Shown here piece by piece: positions 1 through 8,692 of a stretch of 64,000 bases of DNA (the first letter of the stretch is position 1; each line of letters starts with the position of its first letter). The stretch lies in the NCBI RefSeq assembly GCF_017948485.1, contig NZ_JAFFSX010000014.1:124001-188000 (forward strand), given 5' to 3'. Source of the DNA: Streptomyces sp. GESEQ-35. Lineage in GTDB: Bacteria > Actinomycetota > Actinomycetes > Streptomycetales > Streptomycetaceae. The notes under the pieces were generated by a model. It saw only the letters and a program-made list of their open reading frames with translations. It was not told the DNA's origin and did not search any database. The position numbers and the translations under genes are program-made.

Positions 1-1761
1 GCCGACGTCCCACAGGATGCCGATCGTGCGCCGCGCGGAGGCGTCCTTGTAGGCGCGCCGGCCCCAGGTGACGAACAGTATGAAGCCGAGCCCGATCAGC
101 CAGGAGCCCAGTGCCTGTGCCGTCTCGGCGGCGCCGTGGAGGAAGGGGTGTGTCGCCTCGGTGGCCTCGCTGGGCACCTTGTCGCTCGCCATGGCGCCGA
201 CGAGTGCGCCGGCGCCCAGGAGCAGGGTCGTGGTGGAGACGACGGCGACGAGAAGCGGCGCCCGGTCGGTGAGCGTGGCCATGGCGAGGGTGTTCGCGAT
301 GCGGCGGGTGCGTGTGGGGTCCTCGGGGTCGCCCGGCCGGTCGGTTCGTACCGTTGCCAGTTCGGCGCGGCGCAGCAGCCAGGTGCGCCGTCCCAGCAGA
401 CCGCAGAGCAGCAGCAGGACGACGAGCAGCGGCGGGATCACGGACGACTGCCAGGTGAGCAGAACCGGCGGACCGGGAACGGACGCCCGCGTGCCGTCCA
501 GCCAGTCGGCGACCCGCTGCGACAGGCCGCCGGACATCACCCCGCCCAGTGCGCAGGCCAGCATCGCCACGGCGGGTCCCCCGAGACCGTGCATCGCGGC
601 GCGGGGTTCGGGGTGGGTGCGGTAGAGCAGGTGGGCGACCACGGCCAGGACGATGACGAGCAGACCCTGGAGGAGGGCGATACCGCCGAAGGTCGTGTCG
701 CCCGGCAGGCGGCCCTGCGACACCCAGCCCGGGCGTTCCCACCCGGCGTACACCATGGAAAGGGCGAGCAGGACGAGCGCGGCGAGCGGCAGCCGTCGTA
801 CGAGGTGCTCGTCGAGTTCCTGGTCGAGGTGGTTCTCGCTGCGGCCCCGGCGGCAGACCACCCACACGACGGCGGCGGCACCCGCGAGGAGCGCCCCGGC
901 CAGCAGCCAGCTCAGCGTGTCGAGGAGGGCGGGCCCGCCGGGCCTGCGGTCGAACCGGGCCGCCGAGGTGCCGACCGCGGCGGCGACCGTCAGCAGGCCC
1001 GCCGCGGTGTGTGCGGCACGCAGCCGGGCCACCAGGCGCCGCCCGTACCAGAAGCCGGGCCGGCCCAGGGCGGTACGGCTGGTGTCCTCGTCGGGCTCGG
1101 CGCTGCGGGAGATCGGCTGCCGGGACTCGTAGGCGCTCCAGGTGCGGCGGGAGAGGTACCACAGCAGGCCGGTGAGCGCGGCGGGCACCAGGGCGGCGAG
1201 CGCGAGCCGGCGTCCGGGCAGGCTCCACCAGCCGCCTTCGGTCGGGGACAGGAAGCCCAGCCAGGAGTGCCGTTCGGCGCACGCGCGCGTGCCCGCGCAC
1301 TGCCACGCCGTCAGGTCGAGGGCGACCTCGCACGCGGCCGCGACGAGCAGCACCGTCAAGGTCAGTCCGGCGAGCCGCACCAGCAGCCCGTACAACCGCA
1401 CCGTGCGGTCACGGCCCCGGGCGCTGGGGCGCATCCAGTGGGCGAGGTTGACGACCATGAACGGCAGCAACAGCAGCCACAGGGCGCGGGCGCTGTTGCC
1501 GGAGGTGAGGTTGGACCAGACGTAGGCCTCGGGCACCGGTCCGCTGCGGTGCTCGCCGGGGCTGGTCTCGGCTTCGGCGTCGTCGGCGCGCCGGAAGACG
1601 GCCGCCGTGTCGTCGCCGGTGACCCGGACCGTCCGTGGATCGTCGAGCATCTTCTCGGGTGTGGCGCCGCCGACGCCGTGGACCAGGAGCTCCAGGGCGA
1701 TGCCGGGATTCTCGGACTTCTGGGCGGGTCCGTCCGCCCCCTCGGACAAGACACGTTCCAC
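1..1761 (-). CDS. large integral membrane protein, 3' end outside window
   Basis: The open frame runs from a GTG at 1761 (GGGGGAAG about 10 bases upstream) to the left edge, giving at least 586 residues. The N-terminus reads GIALELLVHGVGG, followed by a TPEKMLDDPRTVRVTGDD stretch; HGVGG resembles the oxyanion-hole motif of alpha/beta hydrolases. After about residue 85 there are many hydrophobic segments, such as LWLLLLPFMVVNLAHW and LLVVLLLLCGLLG, separated by Arg-rich loops, so a multi-pass membrane protein is clear. I know this architecture only as conserved, uncharacterised actinomycete membrane proteins. A lipase-like role for the N-terminus is inference, and no nucleophile elbow is visible in the part seen. 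It is divergent from the DeoR gene at 2055. Confidence 0.75.
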   Translation of the reverse strand, partial: MERVLSEGADGPAQKSENPGIALELLVHGVGGATPEKMLDDPRTVRVTGDDTAAVFRRADDAEAETSPGEHRSGPVPEAYVWSNLTSGNSARALWLLLLPFMVVNLAHWMRPSARGRDRTVRLYGLLVRLAGLTLTVLLVAAACEVALDLTAWQCAGTRACAERHSWLGFLSPTEGGWWSLPGRRLALAALVPAALTGLLWYLSRRTWSAYESRQPISRSAEPDEDTSRTALGRPGFWYGRRLVARLRAAHTAAGLLTVAAAVGTSAARFDRRPGGPALLDTLSWLLAGALLAGAAAVVWVVCRRGRSENHLDQELDEHLVRRLPLAALVLLALSMVYAGWERPGWVSQGRLPGDTTFGGIALLQGLLVIVLAVVAHLLYRTHPEPRAAMHGLGGPAVAMLACALGGVMSGGLSQRVADWLDGTRASVPGPPVLLTWQSSVIPPLLVVLLLLCGLLGRRTWLLRRAELATVRTDRPGDPEDPTRTRRIANTLAMATLTDRAPLLVAVVSTTTLLLGAGALVGAMASDKVPSEATEATHPFLHGAAETAQALGSWLIGLGFILFVTWGRRAYKDASARRTIGILWDVG

Positions 1762-1866
1762 TGATCTCGCACTTCCCCCGTGACGCGCCGTCGGCATGTG
1801 CCCGTGCGGGCCTAAGGATCTCCGCTTTATATGGTCCGCACACCTCTCGTCACGGAATCTCCCCGA

Positions 1867-1906
1867 TCCGAGTGACAGACGGACATCGGATGGTGTCCGA
1901 GTGACA
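1867..1906. repeat. pair of 11-bp direct repeats, possible operator
   Basis: TCCGAGTGACA occurs at 1867-1877 and again at 1896-1906, between the divergent membrane-protein and DeoR genes. The 29-bp spacing is close to three helical turns, as expected for a regulator bound cooperatively on one DNA face. DeoR proteins often bind direct repeats in their own promoter. The link to the adjacent regulator is inference from position only. Confidence 0.35.
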
Positions 1907-2054
1907 TGCGCGCGACGGGACACGCGGTGACGCGACCCGCGCCGACACGTGAAAGGATGGGTCGTCTGCGCCCCGGATCGGGGAGAATGTGCTTGTCGGA
2001 GCGGGTGTGCTGGGCGTGTCGGACGGCCCTTGGACGAAAGGAACCGGAGCGTAC

Positions 2055-2885
2055 GTGAGTGAGAATCAGAACCTCCTCGCGGAGCAGCGGCGCGCCCTGA
2101 TCCTGGACGAGGTGCGGCGTCGCGGCGGTGTCCGTGTGAACGAGCTGACCCGCAAGCTCGGCGTGTCGGACATGACCGTGCGCCGCGACCTGGACGCGCT
2201 CGCGCGGCAGGGCGTGCTGGAGAAGGTGCACGGCGGCGCGGTCCCGCTGGTCGAGGCGAGCACGCACGAGCCGGGTTTCGAGGCCAAGTCGGGCCTGGAG
2301 CTGACGGCCAAGGAGGACATCGCGCGGACCGCGGCGCAGCTGGTGGCGCCGGGCACCGCGATCGCCCTGTCGGGCGGTACGACGACCTTCGCGCTGGCGC
2401 ACCATCTGCTCGACGTTCCTGACCTGACGGTCGTCACCAACTCGGTCCGGGTCGCCGACGTCTTCCACGCCGCGCAGCGCACCTCGGGTCCACGGCAGGG
2501 CGCGGCGACGGTTGTCCTGACCGGAGGTGTGCGCACGCCCTCCGACTCCCTCGTGGGTCCGGTGGCCGACCAGGCGATCGCCGCGCTCCACTTCGATGTG
2601 CTGTTCCTCGGCGTGCACGGGATATCGGTGGAGGCCGGCCTGTCTACGCCGAACCTCGCGGAGGCCGAGACCAACCGGCGGCTCGTGCAGTCGGCGCGGC
2701 GGGTCGTGGTGGTCGCGGACCACACCAAGTGGGGGACGGTGGGCCTGAGTTCGTTCGCGGCGCTGGAGCAGGTCGACACGCTGGTGACGGACGCGGGACT
2801 GCCGGCCGAGGCCCGCGACGAGGTCGCGGAGCATCTGCGCCGGCTGGTGGTGGCGGGTGAGTCCGAGGAGGACGCAGACAGCTGA
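2055..2885 (+). CDS. DeoR-family transcriptional regulator
   Basis: A 276-residue protein. Residues 5-60 form a DeoR helix-turn-helix (RRGGVRVNELTRKLGVSDMTVRRDLDALARQG), followed by the sugar-phosphate sensing DeoRC domain with IALSGGTTTFALAHHL, VVTNSVRVADV and VVVVADHTKWG. The family represses sugar or nucleoside catabolic genes and is released by a phosphorylated metabolite. The GTG at 2055 is preferred because GGAG lies six bases upstream; the frame stays open to 1989. It stands alone, with a divergent membrane-protein gene on its left and an SRPBCC gene 64 bases to its right, so its target is unclear. Confidence 0.9.
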   Translation: MSENQNLLAEQRRALILDEVRRRGGVRVNELTRKLGVSDMTVRRDLDALARQGVLEKVHGGAVPLVEASTHEPGFEAKSGLELTAKEDIARTAAQLVAPGTAIALSGGTTTFALAHHLLDVPDLTVVTNSVRVADVFHAAQRTSGPRQGAATVVLTGGVRTPSDSLVGPVADQAIAALHFDVLFLGVHGISVEAGLSTPNLAEAETNRRLVQSARRVVVVADHTKWGTVGLSSFAALEQVDTLVTDAGLPAEARDEVAEHLRRLVVAGESEEDADS

Positions 2886-2949
2886 CGGTACGTCAGCTAG
2901 GGTGAGGCTGCCCGGTCAACGCCCGCCTCTCTGCTGGAGGTTGTCGTCC

Positions 2950-3423
2950 ATGGCTCACCGTCTGCGCCCGGTGGGGCTCGACTTCGTCGGCTCAGCGCCC
3001 GTACGTCTCGTCTTCGCGCGGGAGGTCTCCGCGCCGCCCGAGGCGGTCTTCTCCGCGCTCGCCGAAGATGTGCCGGGCTGGGTGGACTGGTTCTCGGCGG
3101 TGACGCTGGCCCGGCCCACCGACGACGGCGCCGGGCGCGAGATCCGGCTCAAGGGCGGCACACGGTTCCAGGAGACGATCCTCGCCGCGAAGGGGCCCGA
3201 GGTGTACGCCTACCGCATCGACGAGGCCAACGCCCCCGGGGCGCGTGCGCTGGTCGAGGAGTGGCGGCTGACGCCGGCCGGGACGGGCACCCGGGTGCAG
3301 TGGACGTTCGCCGCCGACGGGACGCCTCCGTTCCGCATGGTGCTGAGACTCGCCCGGACAGGACTGGGCCGGGCGTTCCGGGACGCGGTCACGGCCCTGG
3401 ACCGGCGGCTGGCGACGCGCTGA
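2950..3423 (+). CDS. SRPBCC-family (polyketide cyclase/START-like) protein
   Basis: A 157-residue protein of normal length for the SRPBCC helix-grip fold. It begins at ATG 2950 with a strong GGAGG nine bases upstream. The N-terminal signature is VRLVFAREVSAPPEAVFSALAEDVPGWVDWF, followed by the beta strands TRFQETILAAK and EEWRLTPAGTGTRVQWTF. The family binds hydrophobic ligands or catalyses cyclisation or dehydration. There are no neighbouring biosynthetic genes, so the ligand is unknown. It follows the DeoR gene on the same strand and is convergent with the Cds1-like gene. Confidence 0.8.
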   Translation: MAHRLRPVGLDFVGSAPVRLVFAREVSAPPEAVFSALAEDVPGWVDWFSAVTLARPTDDGAGREIRLKGGTRFQETILAAKGPEVYAYRIDEANAPGARALVEEWRLTPAGTGTRVQWTFAADGTPPFRMVLRLARTGLGRAFRDAVTALDRRLATR

Positions 3424-3428
3424 CTCAG

Positions 3429-3484
3429 GACGACACTGGACCGACCGGCCGGGCAGCACGGCGACCCAAGACGACACTGGACCG
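3429..3484. repeat. 15-bp direct repeat in convergent intergenic gap
   Basis: GACGACACTGGACCG occurs at 3429-3443 and 3470-3484 between the stop of the SRPBCC gene and the stop of the Cds1-like gene on the other strand. It looks like a local duplication. No strong terminator hairpin is obvious here. Confidence 0.6.
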
Positions 3485-3505
3485 GCGACTATGCGGCGCG
3501 CCGGC

Positions 3506-4630
3506 TCAGGACGGCCAGATCCCCGTCTCCAGCAGCGAGTCGATCGCCGCCGTGTACGGCGCGATGTCCAGGCCCTGCTCGGCCAGCCACGCGTCCGAGT
3601 AGTACTTGTCGAGATAGCGGTCGCCGGGGTCGCACAGCAATGTCACCACGCTCCCCCGCCGCCCCTCGGCCACCATCTCGGCGACGATCTTCAGCGCGCT
3701 CCACAGACCGGTGCCGGTCGAGCCGCCCGCCTTGCGGCCGATGGCCTGCTCCAGGGCGCGTACGGCCGCCACGCTCGCCGCGTCGGGCACCTTCATCATC
3801 CGGTCGATGGCCCCGGGCACGAAGCTCGGCTCCATGCGCGGCCGGCCGATGCCCTCGATACGCGAGCCGCAGTCACAGGTGACGTCCGGATCGCCGGTGG
3901 TCCAGCCCTCGAAGAAGCACGAGTTCTCCGGGTCGGCGACACAGATACGGGTGTCGTACTGCATGTAGTGCACATAGCGCGCGAGGGTCGCGGAGGTGCC
4001 GCCGGTGCCGGCCGTGGCGACGATCCACGCGGGCTCCGGGAACCGCTCCAGCCGAAGCTGACGGAAGATCGATTCGGCGATGTTGTTGTTGCCGCGCCAG
4101 TCCGTGGCCCGTTCGGCGTAAGTGAACTGGTCCATGTAGTGGCCGCCGGTCTCCACCGCGAGGCGGGCGGACTCCTCGTACATCCTGCGCGAGTCGTCCA
4201 CGAAGTGGCACTGCCCGCCGTGGAACTCGATGAGGCGGCACTTCTCGGCGCTCGTCGTGCGCGGCATGACGGCGATGAAGGGCACGCCGATGAGCCCCGC
4301 GAAGTACGCCTCGGAGACGGCCGTGGAGCCACTGGACGCCTCGATCACCGGGCGGCCCGGCCGGATCCAGCCGTTGCACAGGCCGTACAGGAACAGCGAG
4401 CGGGCGAGCCGGTGTTTGAGGCTGCCGGTCGGGTGGGTGGACTCGTCCTTGAGATACAGGTCGATGCCCCACTTCTCCGGCAGCGGGAAGCGGAGCAGGT
4501 GCGTGTCGGCCGAACGGTTGGCATCGGCCTGTACCTTGCGGACGGCTTCTTTCAGCCAGCCGCGGTACACGGCGTCACTGTGGTCGACGTCGAGGGTCAC
4601 GCCGGTCGGGGTCTGCTCGGTAGTGCTCAC
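3506..4630 (-). CDS. PLP-dependent cysteine synthase-family protein, Cds1-like cysteine desulfhydrase
   Basis: A 374-residue fold-type II PLP enzyme. The Schiff-base lysine is in ESTHPTGSLKHRLARSLF; SSGSTAVSEAYFA follows; the phosphate-binding glycine loop is ATAGTGGTSATLARY. A C-terminal GDPDVTCDCGSRIEGIGRP stretch matches the subgroup typified by Mycobacterium tuberculosis Cds1, which degrades cysteine to sulfide, pyruvate and ammonia. True cysteine synthases are shorter (about 310). The GTG start at 4630 has TGAGGAG about nine bases upstream; the open frame reaches 4681. Assignment to desulfhydrase rather than synthase rests on family resemblance. Confidence 0.85.
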   Translation of the reverse strand: MSTTEQTPTGVTLDVDHSDAVYRGWLKEAVRKVQADANRSADTHLLRFPLPEKWGIDLYLKDESTHPTGSLKHRLARSLFLYGLCNGWIRPGRPVIEASSGSTAVSEAYFAGLIGVPFIAVMPRTTSAEKCRLIEFHGGQCHFVDDSRRMYEESARLAVETGGHYMDQFTYAERATDWRGNNNIAESIFRQLRLERFPEPAWIVATAGTGGTSATLARYVHYMQYDTRICVADPENSCFFEGWTTGDPDVTCDCGSRIEGIGRPRMEPSFVPGAIDRMMKVPDAASVAAVRALEQAIGRKAGGSTGTGLWSALKIVAEMVAEGRRGSVVTLLCDPGDRYLDKYYSDAWLAEQGLDIAPYTAAIDSLLETGIWPS

Positions 4631-4992
4631 GGCGGTGCTCCTCACGGCTGTCGTCCACGACGGTTCGCGCGGCCGTAGCACCGATCATAAACACCTTCCG
4701 CACGCTTCTCACCTGCATAAACGCACCTTTGAGTACCCCAAAGGCCACCCTGGAGGCAGCCTGGGGGCGCATTCGCGCGAGTGCTCCGCACACCCATGCC
4801 GAGCGTGGCGTGCGTACTGGTGCTCGACGTCGGCTGCGGGCAGACTGCACCGGACGGGACACAGGCCCGGGCAGGACGCCGGTCCGGAACGGAACACGGA
4901 CCCCGCACAGGGACGCACACTGGATCACGACAGGAGCCGGCCCACGAAGGATCACGGCCGGCACACCGACACGCACGAGGGGGCGGGGCGGG
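4631..4992. other. 362-bp non-coding gap between divergent genes
   Basis: Between the Cds1-like start and the 107-residue gene at 4993. Frames are open on both strands here but their composition is unlike protein. On the minus strand a TATGAT (near 4686) could serve as a -10 for the Cds1-like gene. No repeat, RNA gene or riboswitch fold was recognised. Confidence 0.4.
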
Positions 4993-5316
4993 ATGGCGGA
5001 GCCGGAGTTCAAGGCCACTGGAGTGCGGATCGGGAAGCGACTGCGCTCGCTCACCCGGGCCGGACAGGTCCGGATCAGTGGCGGCAGGCTGGAGTTGCTC
5101 ACCAGTTACGGCAGCGAGATCGACAGCGCGCCGGTACAGGCGGTGCGCGCGTCGCGGCCCTGGTTCGCACCGGAGGACCGGGCGCTGGCGGACCTCAACG
5201 GCAAGCGGTACCTGCTGACCCTCGGCGACCACGACCCGGCACCGGGCGAGCCGGGCCCGCCCGCGGCGCGCCGGTTCATCGAGGCTGTAAGCCGGGCCGC
5301 GGGACGTAACCGCTGA
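4993..5316 (+). CDS. conserved hypothetical protein, 107 aa
   Basis: MAEPEFKATGVRIGKRLRSL begins at an ATG preceded by a purine-rich GAGGGGGCGGGGCGGG tract. The protein has a basic N-terminus, a regular VRISGGRLELLTSYG beta region and an acidic, proline-rich tail before AARRFIEAVSRAAGR. It lacks a signal peptide or membrane segment. The frame is open upstream to 4729 but that part is low-complexity Arg/Thr/Gly and unlikely to be translated. I recognise it only as the kind of short hypothetical protein common in Streptomyces. Confidence 0.6.
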   Translation: MAEPEFKATGVRIGKRLRSLTRAGQVRISGGRLELLTSYGSEIDSAPVQAVRASRPWFAPEDRALADLNGKRYLLTLGDHDPAPGEPGPPAARRFIEAVSRAAGRNR

Positions 5317-5328
5317 CCTGTTGCACAG

Positions 5329-5350
5329 CGCGGTCGGCGGGACGACCGCG
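5329..5350. terminator. GC hairpin, possible terminator
   Basis: CGCGGTCG at 5329-5336 pairs perfectly with CGACCGCG at 5343-5350 across a six-base loop, 12 bases after the stop of the 107-residue gene. There is no T tract, as is usual for streptomycete terminators. Confidence 0.5.
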
Positions 5351-5523
5351 AGTTGCGGTACTGCACCCCTTGCGTCACGCTGGTTTCACGTCACTCTGGG
5401 TTTACCGGCGATAACGCTGCGAACCAGCCCGCCGGCCACGACAGCAGGCGGCCGTTTCACGCACGCATCCTGCTGGATCCGTACGTTCGTGTTCTTCCCA
5501 CCTCACGTCGGGGAGTCGCAGCC

Positions 5524-6060
5524 GTGATCAGTCACCCAAGCAGACACTGCACGGTGGAGCTCCAAGCCCTGCCGTCGCGGATCGGACAGGTCCGCAGAAT
5601 CGTATCGGCACAGTTGCGGTACTGGCATTTGGACACTCTCATCGACCGGGCCGCGCTCGGTGTGACAGAGCTGTTGACCAACGTCCACCAGCACGCGCAG
5701 CCCGACAAGATGTGCACCGTGGAGATAGAACTGCTCCTCGACCGGCTCAAGGTCTCGGTGCGCGACCACGACCCGCGTCTCCCTGTGGTCAACGACGCCG
5801 ATTCGCTCGCGACCTGTGGGCGGGGTCTGGCGATGGTGGCCGCCGTCAGCGAGAGCTGGGGAGTGCGGCCGGACGGGGAGTCGGGCAAGGTCGTGTGGTT
5901 CACGCTGCACACTCCCACGGCCGCGCGTTCCGTGGCCGCCGCGTGCCCGCCGCGCCGCGCGGAGAGCAACACGCCCGTGCCCGTGTTCGCGGAGGTCGAG
6001 CGCACGGTCGACGCCCATCGGTCCGGACATGCTCCCGCCCGGTCGGCCGTTGCCGGCTGA
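5524..6060 (+). CDS. ATP-binding anti-sigma-type regulatory kinase (HATPase_c_2)
   Basis: A 178-residue protein with the single GHKL ATPase domain of RsbW/SpoIIAB-like proteins. The N box is GVTELLTNVHQHA near residue 45, the D box is SVRDHDPRLPVV, and the G box is TCGRGLAMVAAVSESWGV. The C-terminal 45 residues are unstructured in appearance. Streptomyces encodes many such proteins, which bind sigma factors or anti-anti-sigma partners. No sigma or STAS gene is adjacent, so the partner is unknown. GTG 5524 is chosen because GGGGAG lies nine bases upstream; the frame is open to 5353. Confidence 0.85.
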   Translation: MISHPSRHCTVELQALPSRIGQVRRIVSAQLRYWHLDTLIDRAALGVTELLTNVHQHAQPDKMCTVEIELLLDRLKVSVRDHDPRLPVVNDADSLATCGRGLAMVAAVSESWGVRPDGESGKVVWFTLHTPTAARSVAAACPPRRAESNTPVPVFAEVERTVDAHRSGHAPARSAVAG

Positions 6061-6130
6061 CCGGGCGGTGATATGCGTTTGACTGCTCGGCCGACGCGCG
6101 GGACCGGTGAAACCCGGTGGGCCCTTGCCG

Positions 6131-8692
6131 TCACTCTGTGGCTATCGCCCGCAGGACGTCCAGCCGTGCCGCGCGCCGTGCCGGACGCAGGCCTGCCAGG
6201 GCTCCGGCCGCCAGTCCGACCAGGGCCACCACCGCCAGTTGCAGCGGCGGCACCGCGAAGGCGAAGGCACTGTCGCTCGCACCGTCGGAGGCCTTCACCA
6301 GTACCCAGCCGAGGAAGGCGCCGAGGCCGAGGCCGCCCACCGTGCCGAACGCGGCGACCAGGACCGACTCCCAGCGGACCATGGCCCGCAGCTGGGCTCG
6401 GGTCTGGCCGACGGCCCGGAGCAGGCCCAGTTCGCGGGTGCGCTCGTGGATCGCCAGGGTGAGGGTGTTGGCGATGCCGAGGAGGGCGATGAGGACCGCG
6501 AGGGCGAGCAGCGCGTAGACGAGGGTCAGCATCATGTCGATGCCGCCGGCCGCGGACTGCGCGTAGTCATCGCGGGTCTGCACCTCCGGGTTGCCGTACT
6601 GGTCGGCCACCTTCTCCACCGCGGCCTTGCCCGCGTCCGCGCTCACACCGTCCCTGAAGGAGACGGCGACCAGGCTGTCGGAGTCCTGAGTGCGGTGCGG
6701 GGCCCAGGCGGCCCGCGTGATGACGTAGTCGCCTGCGAGTTCCGACTGGCCGTAGACCGCGCGGACGGTGAACGTCTCCCTCTCGCCGTCAGTGAAGACG
6801 AGTTGGGCGGTGTCGCCGGTCTCGAGGTGCTGCTTGTCGGCCTCGCTCTTGGTGATGGCGATGCCGTCGGAGCCGAGATCGCGCAGGTTGCCCTGAACGT
6901 TGCCGAGGTCGAAGGTGCGCTCCAGGGCGACCGGGTCGGTGACGGTCAACGCCCGTCCCTTGCCGTCGACTTCGGCCACGCCGCGGCCGAGTCCTACGGC
7001 CGTGTCGACCTCGGGGAGGTCCTGGACGGCTCCGGCGAGCCGAGGGCTCAGTCCGCTGCCGCCCGCCCCGAACGACGGGGTGCTCACGGCGACGTCGCCC
7101 GCGAAGGACCGCGACACGGTCTGGTCCATGGTGGCCTTCAGCGAGGCCCCGAACACCGTGAACAGCGAAACCACGGCCACGCCGATCATCAGGGCGCTCG
7201 CGGTGGCGGCCGTCCGCTTGGGGCTGCGCAGAGCGTTGCGCCGGGCGAGCCCGCCGGTGACGCCGCGCAGCCGGTCGAGCGGCACGCCGAGGATCCGTAC
7301 GGCCGTCGAGGAAGCGACCGGGCCGAGGACCACGAAGGAGACCAGGGCCAGGACGGCACCGGTGCCCGCCAGCCAGATGGACGGGGACACCAGCACACCG
7401 GTGAGCGTCACCGCGACGGCCAGGGCGGCAAGGCCCGAGCCGAGGACGGCACGCGGGCCGGAGGCGCCCGACTGGTCGACGGAGGTCTCACGCAGCGCGG
7501 CCAGCGGTGCGGTACTTCCGGCGCGTACGGCGGGCAGCAGGGCGGAGCCCAGGCAGACCACGACGCCGACCGCCAGCGGCAGTGCCATCGACAGCGCCTT
7601 GACGACCAAGTCACCCTCGGGGAACGGGAATCCGATCGCCGGGAACAGCATCTGCAACCCGGCAGCGATGCCGATCCCACCCGCCAGACCGGCCACCGAC
7701 GCGGTCACGGCCACGACGCTCGCCTCGACCAGGGTCGACGCGGTCACCTGACGGCGGGACGCGCCGAGGGCACGCAACAGGGCGTTCTCCCGGGTGCGTT
7801 GGGCCACGACGATCGCGAAGGTGTTGTGGATGGAGAAGGTCGCGACCAGCAGGGCGATGCCGGAGAACACCAGCAGGAGGGTGGTGAAGATGGCCAGGAA
7901 CTGGCTGGAGATCATCTCCGTGTTCTCCTCGGCCGACTCCTGTCCGGTGATGGCCTCAACCCCCTTGGGCAGTGCGGGAGTCAGCCGGTCGACCAGGTCC
8001 TGCTCACTGACGCCGGGACCGGCCCGCACGAGAATGCTCGCCGCCTCGCCGGGGCGGGCCGTGAGGTACTTCTCGGCGTCGGCGCGCGTCATGCCGGTGT
8101 AGGTCACCTGCGCCATGCCGTCCTCGCCGCCGAACGTCGCGAGCCCGACGATCTTCACCTGCACGGGGTCGGGCGTACGCAGGACCGTCGTGTCACCGAT
8201 CTTCAGGTCGCCCTGCTCCGCGGCTCCGCGGTTGACGACGACCTCTCCGGACTTCTCCGGGGCGCGGCCTTCGGCGAGTTGGTACGAGTTCAGCTCCGGG
8301 TCGGTGATCCAGTTCCCGGCGAGGGTGGGCGGGCCCTGGCCACCGATGGGGTCGCCGTCCTTGCCGACGAGCTGGCCGGCGCCCTGGATGTCGGGTGCCG
8401 CGGCCGCCACGCCCTCCACCTGCTCGACGGAGTCGACCAGGTCCGCGGCGACCGGCTCCCGCACGCCCTCGCTCTCGCCGGGCGTGGTGATGGCGTCGGC
8501 GCTGCGGACGACGGCGTCGGTGCCGCTGGTGGCGTTGCCGAACATGGTGTCGAAGCTGGCGCGCAGCGTGTCGCCCATGACGAGCGTCCCGGCGAGGAAC
8601 GCCACGCCGAGGAACACCGCGAAGAACGTACCGGCGAAGCGGCGTTTGTGGGCGCGCAGGGAGGACACGCTCAGGCGTACTGAGGCGTTCAT
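6131..8692 (-). CDS. ABC transporter permease, FtsX/MacB type with two FtsX domains
   Basis: An 853-residue permease starting MNASVRLSVSSLRAHKRRFAGTFFAVFLG, with a first transmembrane helix at about 20-40, a large extracytoplasmic domain, an FtsX core (FLAIFTTLLLVFSGIALLVATFSIHNTFAIVVAQRTRENALLRALGASRRQV), a second TM/periplasmic unit, and a second FtsX core ending in RARRAARLDVLRAIATE. This duplicated architecture is typical of actinobacterial lipoprotein- or antibiotic-type exporters. The start ATG overlaps the stop of the upstream ATPase gene by four bases (8689-8692), indicating translational coupling. Confidence 0.92.
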   Translation of the reverse strand: MNASVRLSVSSLRAHKRRFAGTFFAVFLGVAFLAGTLVMGDTLRASFDTMFGNATSGTDAVVRSADAITTPGESEGVREPVAADLVDSVEQVEGVAAAAPDIQGAGQLVGKDGDPIGGQGPPTLAGNWITDPELNSYQLAEGRAPEKSGEVVVNRGAAEQGDLKIGDTTVLRTPDPVQVKIVGLATFGGEDGMAQVTYTGMTRADAEKYLTARPGEAASILVRAGPGVSEQDLVDRLTPALPKGVEAITGQESAEENTEMISSQFLAIFTTLLLVFSGIALLVATFSIHNTFAIVVAQRTRENALLRALGASRRQVTASTLVEASVVAVTASVAGLAGGIGIAAGLQMLFPAIGFPFPEGDLVVKALSMALPLAVGVVVCLGSALLPAVRAGSTAPLAALRETSVDQSGASGPRAVLGSGLAALAVAVTLTGVLVSPSIWLAGTGAVLALVSFVVLGPVASSTAVRILGVPLDRLRGVTGGLARRNALRSPKRTAATASALMIGVAVVSLFTVFGASLKATMDQTVSRSFAGDVAVSTPSFGAGGSGLSPRLAGAVQDLPEVDTAVGLGRGVAEVDGKGRALTVTDPVALERTFDLGNVQGNLRDLGSDGIAITKSEADKQHLETGDTAQLVFTDGERETFTVRAVYGQSELAGDYVITRAAWAPHRTQDSDSLVAVSFRDGVSADAGKAAVEKVADQYGNPEVQTRDDYAQSAAGGIDMMLTLVYALLALAVLIALLGIANTLTLAIHERTRELGLLRAVGQTRAQLRAMVRWESVLVAAFGTVGGLGLGAFLGWVLVKASDGASDSAFAFAVPPLQLAVVALVGLAAGALAGLRPARRAARLDVLRAIATE

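Noticed and set aside
136..1764. Long plus-strand open frame opposite the membrane protein
   Set aside because: Gly/Arg/Gln/Glu-rich with no recognisable fold; the minus-strand frame encodes clear membrane helices and has a ribosome site. High GC keeps antisense frames open.
4575..5102. Minus-strand leader peptide or cysteine attenuator before the Cds1-like gene
   Set aside because: The overlapping short frame (MQVRSVRKVFMIGATAARTV) lacks Cys codons and a clear ribosome site.
6107..8683. 858-codon plus-strand open frame opposite the FtsX permease
   Set aside because: Composition is that of an antisense shadow, while the minus strand encodes a full FtsX permease coupled to its ATPase.
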